22,151 bases of DNA from Enterococcaceae bacterium (GTDB lineage: Bacteria > Bacillota > Bacilli > Lactobacillales > Catellicoccaceae), in contig JASLFJ010000071.1 in the NCBI GenBank assembly GCA_030150665.1, forward strand, positions 1-22,151. Direction: 5' to 3'. A program made the translations under genes and the position numbers. Shown in pieces: positions 19,092 through 22,151 of the stretch. Under the pieces are notes generated by a model, which was not told the DNA's origin, did not search any database, and saw only the letters and a program-made list of their open reading frames with translations. Numbering within the stretch: position 1 is the first letter of the stretch; every line of letters begins with the position of its first letter.

Positions 19092-20423
19092 TTGTTACCA
19101 CTTGAGCAATTGTGGAAAAAAATCGTAGAGGTCTATCAAAAACAACTCACTACAGTAAGTTTTAATACATGGATTGAACAGGCCATTCCTCTAGAGTTTA
19201 AAAATAATGTACTAACTATTGAAGTCCCTTCAACATTACATAAAGATTATTGGGAAAAAAATTTAGCTTCAAAAATTGTGGAATTAGGTTTTCAATTCAC
19301 CGGTTCAGAGATTAGTCCACACTTTATTGTCAAAAGTACTGAACCTCCTTCCACGGTACAAGAGAAAACCCCTTCACCTCCACCAAAACAAAAAGTGCTA
19401 CTGAATCCTAAATATACTTTTGATACATTTGTCATTGGTGAAGGTAATAAAATGGCTCATGCAGCCGCATTAGTTGTTGCAGAAAACCCTGGATCTATTT
19501 ATAATCCACTGTTTTTCTATGGTGGTGTAGGGTTAGGTAAAACGCATCTAATGCATGCAATTGGTCATTATGTACTCGAAAATAATCCACAAGCAAAAGT
19601 GAAATATGTCAGCAGTGAAACGTTTACAAATGACTTTATTCAATCTTTGCAATCTAATCAAGCCTCTCACTTTAAAGAAGAATATCGAAATGTTGATTTG
19701 CTGCTTGTTGATGACATTCAATTTTTTGCCAATAAAGAAGGCACACAAGAAGAGTTTTTCCACACCTTTAATGAACTCTATAATCAAGGAAAACAGATTG
19801 TCCTTACTAGTGATAGATTACCTAAAGAAATTCCTAAATTACAAGATCGACTCGTTTCTCGTTTTGCAGGAGGATTATCAGCAGATATTACCCCCCCTGA
19901 TTTAGAAACACGTATTAAAATCTTAAGAAAAAAAGCAACTTATGAAGGTTTAGAACTTTCTGAAGATACCTTAAGTTATATTGCAGGACAAATTGATTCA
20001 AATATCCGAGAGCTAGAAGGAGCATTAGTTAGAATACAAGCTTTTGCCACCATCAATAATAGTGATATCTCAACAAGTCTTGCAGCTGATGCATTGCAAT
20101 CTATGAAACAACAACACATCCCTTCTAACACGACAAATCATTCTATTCAACATATTCAAGAAGTAGTCTGTCATTATTTTAATATTTCCCAAGAAGATAT
20201 TTTAAGTAAAAAAAGAACAAAAACAATTGTTTATCCTAGGCAAGTAACTATGTATTTATCAAGAGAGTTGACAGGATTATCTTTTCAAAAAATTGGTAAG
20301 GCATTAGGTGGAAAAGATCATTCAACAGTGATGCATGCTCATGAAAAAATTCAAAAACTTTATTTAGAAGATGCCACTGTAAGACAACAAATTGAGGAAT
20401 TAAAACATGAACTTAAATTTTAG
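19092..20423 (+). CDS. dnaA: Chromosomal replication initiator protein DnaA
   Basis: A 443-residue initiator that binds DnaA boxes, opens oriC and recruits the helicase. Domain I (LEQLWKKIVEVYQKQ) and a short Pro/Ser-rich linker (domain II, about 80-105) precede the AAA+ domain III: YTFDTFVIGEGN, Walker A GGVGLGKTHLMHAIG (about 144-152), the initiator-specific region ETFTNDFIQSLQ, Walker B LLLVDDIQFF (about 203-210) and sensor 2 SNIRELEGALVRI. Domain IV holds the DNA-binding signature GKDHSTVMHAHEKI. The start is best placed at TTG 19092-19094, 8 bases after AAAGGAGGTGA; the in-frame GTG at 19083 is inside that ribosome binding site. The protein then begins M-LPLEQLW like relatives. It is followed by the second origin cluster and dnaN. 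Confidence 0.97.
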   Translation: MLPLEQLWKKIVEVYQKQLTTVSFNTWIEQAIPLEFKNNVLTIEVPSTLHKDYWEKNLASKIVELGFQFTGSEISPHFIVKSTEPPSTVQEKTPSPPPKQKVLLNPKYTFDTFVIGEGNKMAHAAALVVAENPGSIYNPLFFYGGVGLGKTHLMHAIGHYVLENNPQAKVKYVSSETFTNDFIQSLQSNQASHFKEEYRNVDLLLVDDIQFFANKEGTQEEFFHTFNELYNQGKQIVLTSDRLPKEIPKLQDRLVSRFAGGLSADITPPDLETRIKILRKKATYEGLELSEDTLSYIAGQIDSNIRELEGALVRIQAFATINNSDISTSLAADALQSMKQQHIPSNTTNHSIQHIQEVVCHYFNISQEDILSKKRTKTIVYPRQVTMYLSRELTGLSFQKIGKALGGKDHSTVMHAHEKIQKLYLEDATVRQQIEELKHELKF

Positions 20424-20574
20424 TAATCCACATCGGTATGTGGATAAATCATCTATTTTTCCACAGTTTCCACCATAGTTTTCCACCATTTTTTATGAGT
20501 TTTCCACAATTTCCACAAGGTAAAAACGTTGATATGATAGGCTTTACTCGAGTTTTCCACAACTTTTACCTATT
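20424..20574. other. oriC: oriC, downstream DnaA-box cluster (dnaA-dnaN gap)
   Basis: DnaA boxes: TTATCCACA at 20439-20447 (-) and TTTTCCACA at 20457-20465, 20500-20508 and 20553-20561 (all +), plus TTTTCCAC at 20479. Orientation is uniform among the plus-strand boxes and points toward the unwinding element. This is the part of the origin where melting would begin. Confidence 0.88.
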
Positions 20575-20576
20575 CC

Positions 20577-20620
20577 TTACTACTATTATTACTAACTATA
20601 TATATAATAATATAAATATA
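20577..20620. other. DnaA-trio element and AT-rich unwinding region
   Basis: TTA CTA CTA TTA TTA CTA (20577-20594) is six trinucleotides, each fitting the DnaA-trio consensus (3'-[G/A]A[T/C]-5' on the opposite strand). It starts about 16 bases after the last DnaA box. An uninterrupted A/T stretch (20596-20624) follows, the likely duplex unwinding element. It ends at the dnaN ribosome binding site. Confidence 0.8.
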
Positions 20621-20636
20621 TAAAAGGAGATCAATC

Positions 20637-21770
20637 ATGAAATTTTCAATGAATCGTTTAGCATTTTTAAGTGAATTAACTATTGTTCAAAGAGCTATTT
20701 CTACAAAAACAACAATGCCTATTTTAAGTGGTTTAAAAATTCATCTAAATCAACAAGGAATGACATTAACAGGAAGTAATGCAGAAATATCTATTGAAAA
20801 ATACTTACCTTATAGTAATGATAAATTTCAATTAACAATAGAAGAACAAGGAATGACTGTAGTCCCTGCTAAAGTCTTTAATGACATTATTAAAAAATTA
20901 CCAGAAGAACATTTTTATTTTGAACTTTTAGATAATCAACAAATTAAAATTTCTTCAGGTAAAGCAGAATTTTTAATTCATAGTTTTGATGCTGATCATT
21001 ATCCACAGCTTCCATTAATCCAAGATCGAGAACAATTAATTTTATCTGCAGGCACATTAAATCAGCTCATTCAAGAAACTGTATTTGCAACATCTACACA
21101 AGAAAGTAGACCTATTTTAACAGGAGTGCATTTAGTGCTTAAGGAAAACTATTTAAAAGCAGTAGCTACCGATAGTCATAGATTAAGTCAACGTATATTA
21201 ACCCTTCCTTCCCAACCTCACGAATTTGACGTAGTTATCCCCAATAAAAGCTTATTAGAACTGTCAAGATCATTAACAGAAAATGAAGAACAAGTAGAAA
21301 TTGTGATTGTGGAAAACCAAATTTTATTTAAAACATCCACTATGCATTTTTATTCCCGTCTTTTAGAAGGATTCTATCCTGATACCGATCGGTTAATTCC
21401 AACTGAATCCGCAGTGCAATTAAAAGTTTATGGTCCTGATTTATTAGCAGCTGTAGAACGAGCTTCTTTACTTTCTCATGAAGGAAAACATGCTATTGTG
21501 AGACTAAATATTCAAGATCAACATGTTATTTTGCATGGTAAAACTCCTGATATTGGTATGGTAGAAGAAGAACTTATTGTACAAGAAAAATCTGGAGATC
21601 ACTTAGAAATCTCATTTAATCCAGAATATATGAAAGCAGCTCTTAGAGCCTTTGGAGCAACTCATATTTATTTAAACTTTATTGGTCCTTTAAGAGCATT
21701 TACATTAAAACCAGAAGAAAATGAAGATTACTTTATTCAACTGATTACGCCCATTCGTACCTCAGTTTAA
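20637..21770 (+). CDS. dnaN: DNA polymerase III beta subunit (sliding clamp)
   Basis: A 377-residue clamp that forms a dimeric ring and tethers polymerase III to DNA. It begins MKFSMNRLAFLSELTIVQRAI, with TMPILSGLKIHL in domain 1, ATDSHRLSQRIL in domain 2 and the C-terminal EDYFIQLITPIRTS close to the usual Y-LI-P-R motif of the protein-binding cleft. Length and three-domain organisation are normal. AAAAGGAG precedes the ATG. It is co-oriented with dnaA; a promoter of its own is uncertain (weak TATGAT at 20533-20538). Its usual downstream partner yaaA is missing. Confidence 0.97.
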   Translation: MKFSMNRLAFLSELTIVQRAISTKTTMPILSGLKIHLNQQGMTLTGSNAEISIEKYLPYSNDKFQLTIEEQGMTVVPAKVFNDIIKKLPEEHFYFELLDNQQIKISSGKAEFLIHSFDADHYPQLPLIQDREQLILSAGTLNQLIQETVFATSTQESRPILTGVHLVLKENYLKAVATDSHRLSQRILTLPSQPHEFDVVIPNKSLLELSRSLTENEEQVEIVIVENQILFKTSTMHFYSRLLEGFYPDTDRLIPTESAVQLKVYGPDLLAAVERASLLSHEGKHAIVRLNIQDQHVILHGKTPDIGMVEEELIVQEKSGDHLEISFNPEYMKAALRAFGATHIYLNFIGPLRAFTLKPEENEDYFIQLITPIRTSV

Positions 21771-22115
21771 ATGAGTTTAATAAAAAATTATTGATATAGT
21801 TATGTATTTTTAAATATTGCTTTTTATTAAAGAATATATATTGATAATTAATTAGATGATAAAAATATATCTATTCAGCATTATATATATATTACAAATT
21901 ATATACCAAATTATATACCAAAAATTAAAATATATTAAAATAATAGTAAATTATTGCTAAAATCATTGTTTTTTTTACTTTTTTTAGTACAATGAAATTA
22001 ATAAAAAGAAAAATAGGAAATAATAAACAATATTTTAAATATATTGATATATCTTTTTATTTATAATTTTTTAGTGGATGTGATATACAAACATAAGTAT
22101 AAGGGGGTATATATT
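21771..22115. other. AT-rich gene-free stretch after dnaN
   Basis: About 345 bases, nearly all A and T, with no supported gene, no DnaA box and no clear terminator after dnaN. It has a 12-base tandem duplication AAATTATATACC (21896-21907 and 21908-21919). A possible promoter is TTGTTT (21966-21971) with TACAAT (21988-21993), 16 bases apart, pointing to the last gene. It occupies the place where yaaA would be expected. Confidence 0.6.
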
Positions 22116-22151
22116 ATGCATCAACTAGGCATGATGTATTTTGAAAAAGAA
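22116..22151 (+). CDS. Start of an unidentified gene, cut by the window edge
   Basis: ATG at 22116 follows a good ribosome binding site (AAGGGGG, about 8 bases away). The 12 visible residues read MHQLGMMYFEKE. That is too short to assign; the pattern LG-MY-E resembles a Sel1/TPR-type helix, but this is only an impression. It is on the plus strand, co-directional with replication. Confidence 0.5.
   Translation, partial: MHQLGMMYFEKE

Noticed and set aside
19548..19905. Frames on both strands inside dnaA
   Set aside because: They overlap the conserved AAA+ core of dnaA in other frames; only dnaA has family motifs.
20438..20623. 61-codon frame between dnaA and dnaN
   Set aside because: It is a translation of DnaA boxes and the AT-rich unwinding region (Phe/His-rich), without a ribosome binding site.
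21896..21919. CRISPR-like repeat after dnaN
   Set aside because: Two adjacent 12-base copies with no spacer; a simple tandem duplication.
22044..22067. TTGATA and TATAAT as a promoter for the last gene
   Set aside because: Spacing is only 12 bases, too short for a sigma-70 promoter.

Overview
The window is a low-GC Gram-positive chromosomal origin region, most likely from the order Lactobacillales. This rests on AT-rich DNA, AGGAGG-type ribosome binding sites, canonical TTGACA/TATAAT promoters, a lipoprotein YidC, the dnaA-dnaN gene pair, TTATCCACA DnaA boxes and Firmicute-type parS sites. Genus cannot be fixed from sequence alone.

Layout. Positions 1-443 hold a decayed IS200/IS605-type element (a tnpB piece, a tnpA tail and a terminal hairpin). 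It abuts nanE (minus strand). Next, all on the minus strand, come the membrane insertase yidC, rnpA and rpmH, which are the usual left neighbours of oriC. They are followed by an ABC-F ATPase of the YkpA/YbiT type. A long minus-strand block then reads, from right to left, yaaA-recF-gyrB-gyrA, rpsF-ssb-rpsR, rplI-dnaB-purA. This carries DNA topology and repair, the primosome helicase, ribosomal proteins and AMP synthesis. Three perfect parS centromere sites lie inside the block. To its right are queG (plus strand, the only well-supported gene in this part that runs against the replication fork), a solute-binding lipoprotein and a tyrosine phosphatase. Then comes the origin: a repeat-rich DnaA-box region (about 18660-19030), dnaA, a second DnaA-box cluster with DnaA-trios and an AT-rich unwinding element (20424-20620), and dnaN. 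The right end is about 345 bases of very AT-rich DNA and the start of an unidentified gene.

The main structural point is that the usual Firmicute order dnaA-dnaN-yaaA-recF-gyrB-gyrA is broken between dnaN and yaaA. The yaaA-to-purA block lies on the other side of oriC in inverted orientation, between rpmH and dnaA. Its genes are therefore still transcribed in the direction of replication. dnaN instead faces an AT-rich gap.

Several regulatory features are unusually compact: a terminator whose loop contains the rpmH -35 box, an 18-bp two-way terminator built from the 3' ends of two converging genes, a parS site written into recF codons, and nested inverted repeats in oriC. I found no clear new multi-gene system. 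The more original signals are the origin rearrangement, the palindromic oriC architecture, and altered ATPase motifs in the ABC-F protein.
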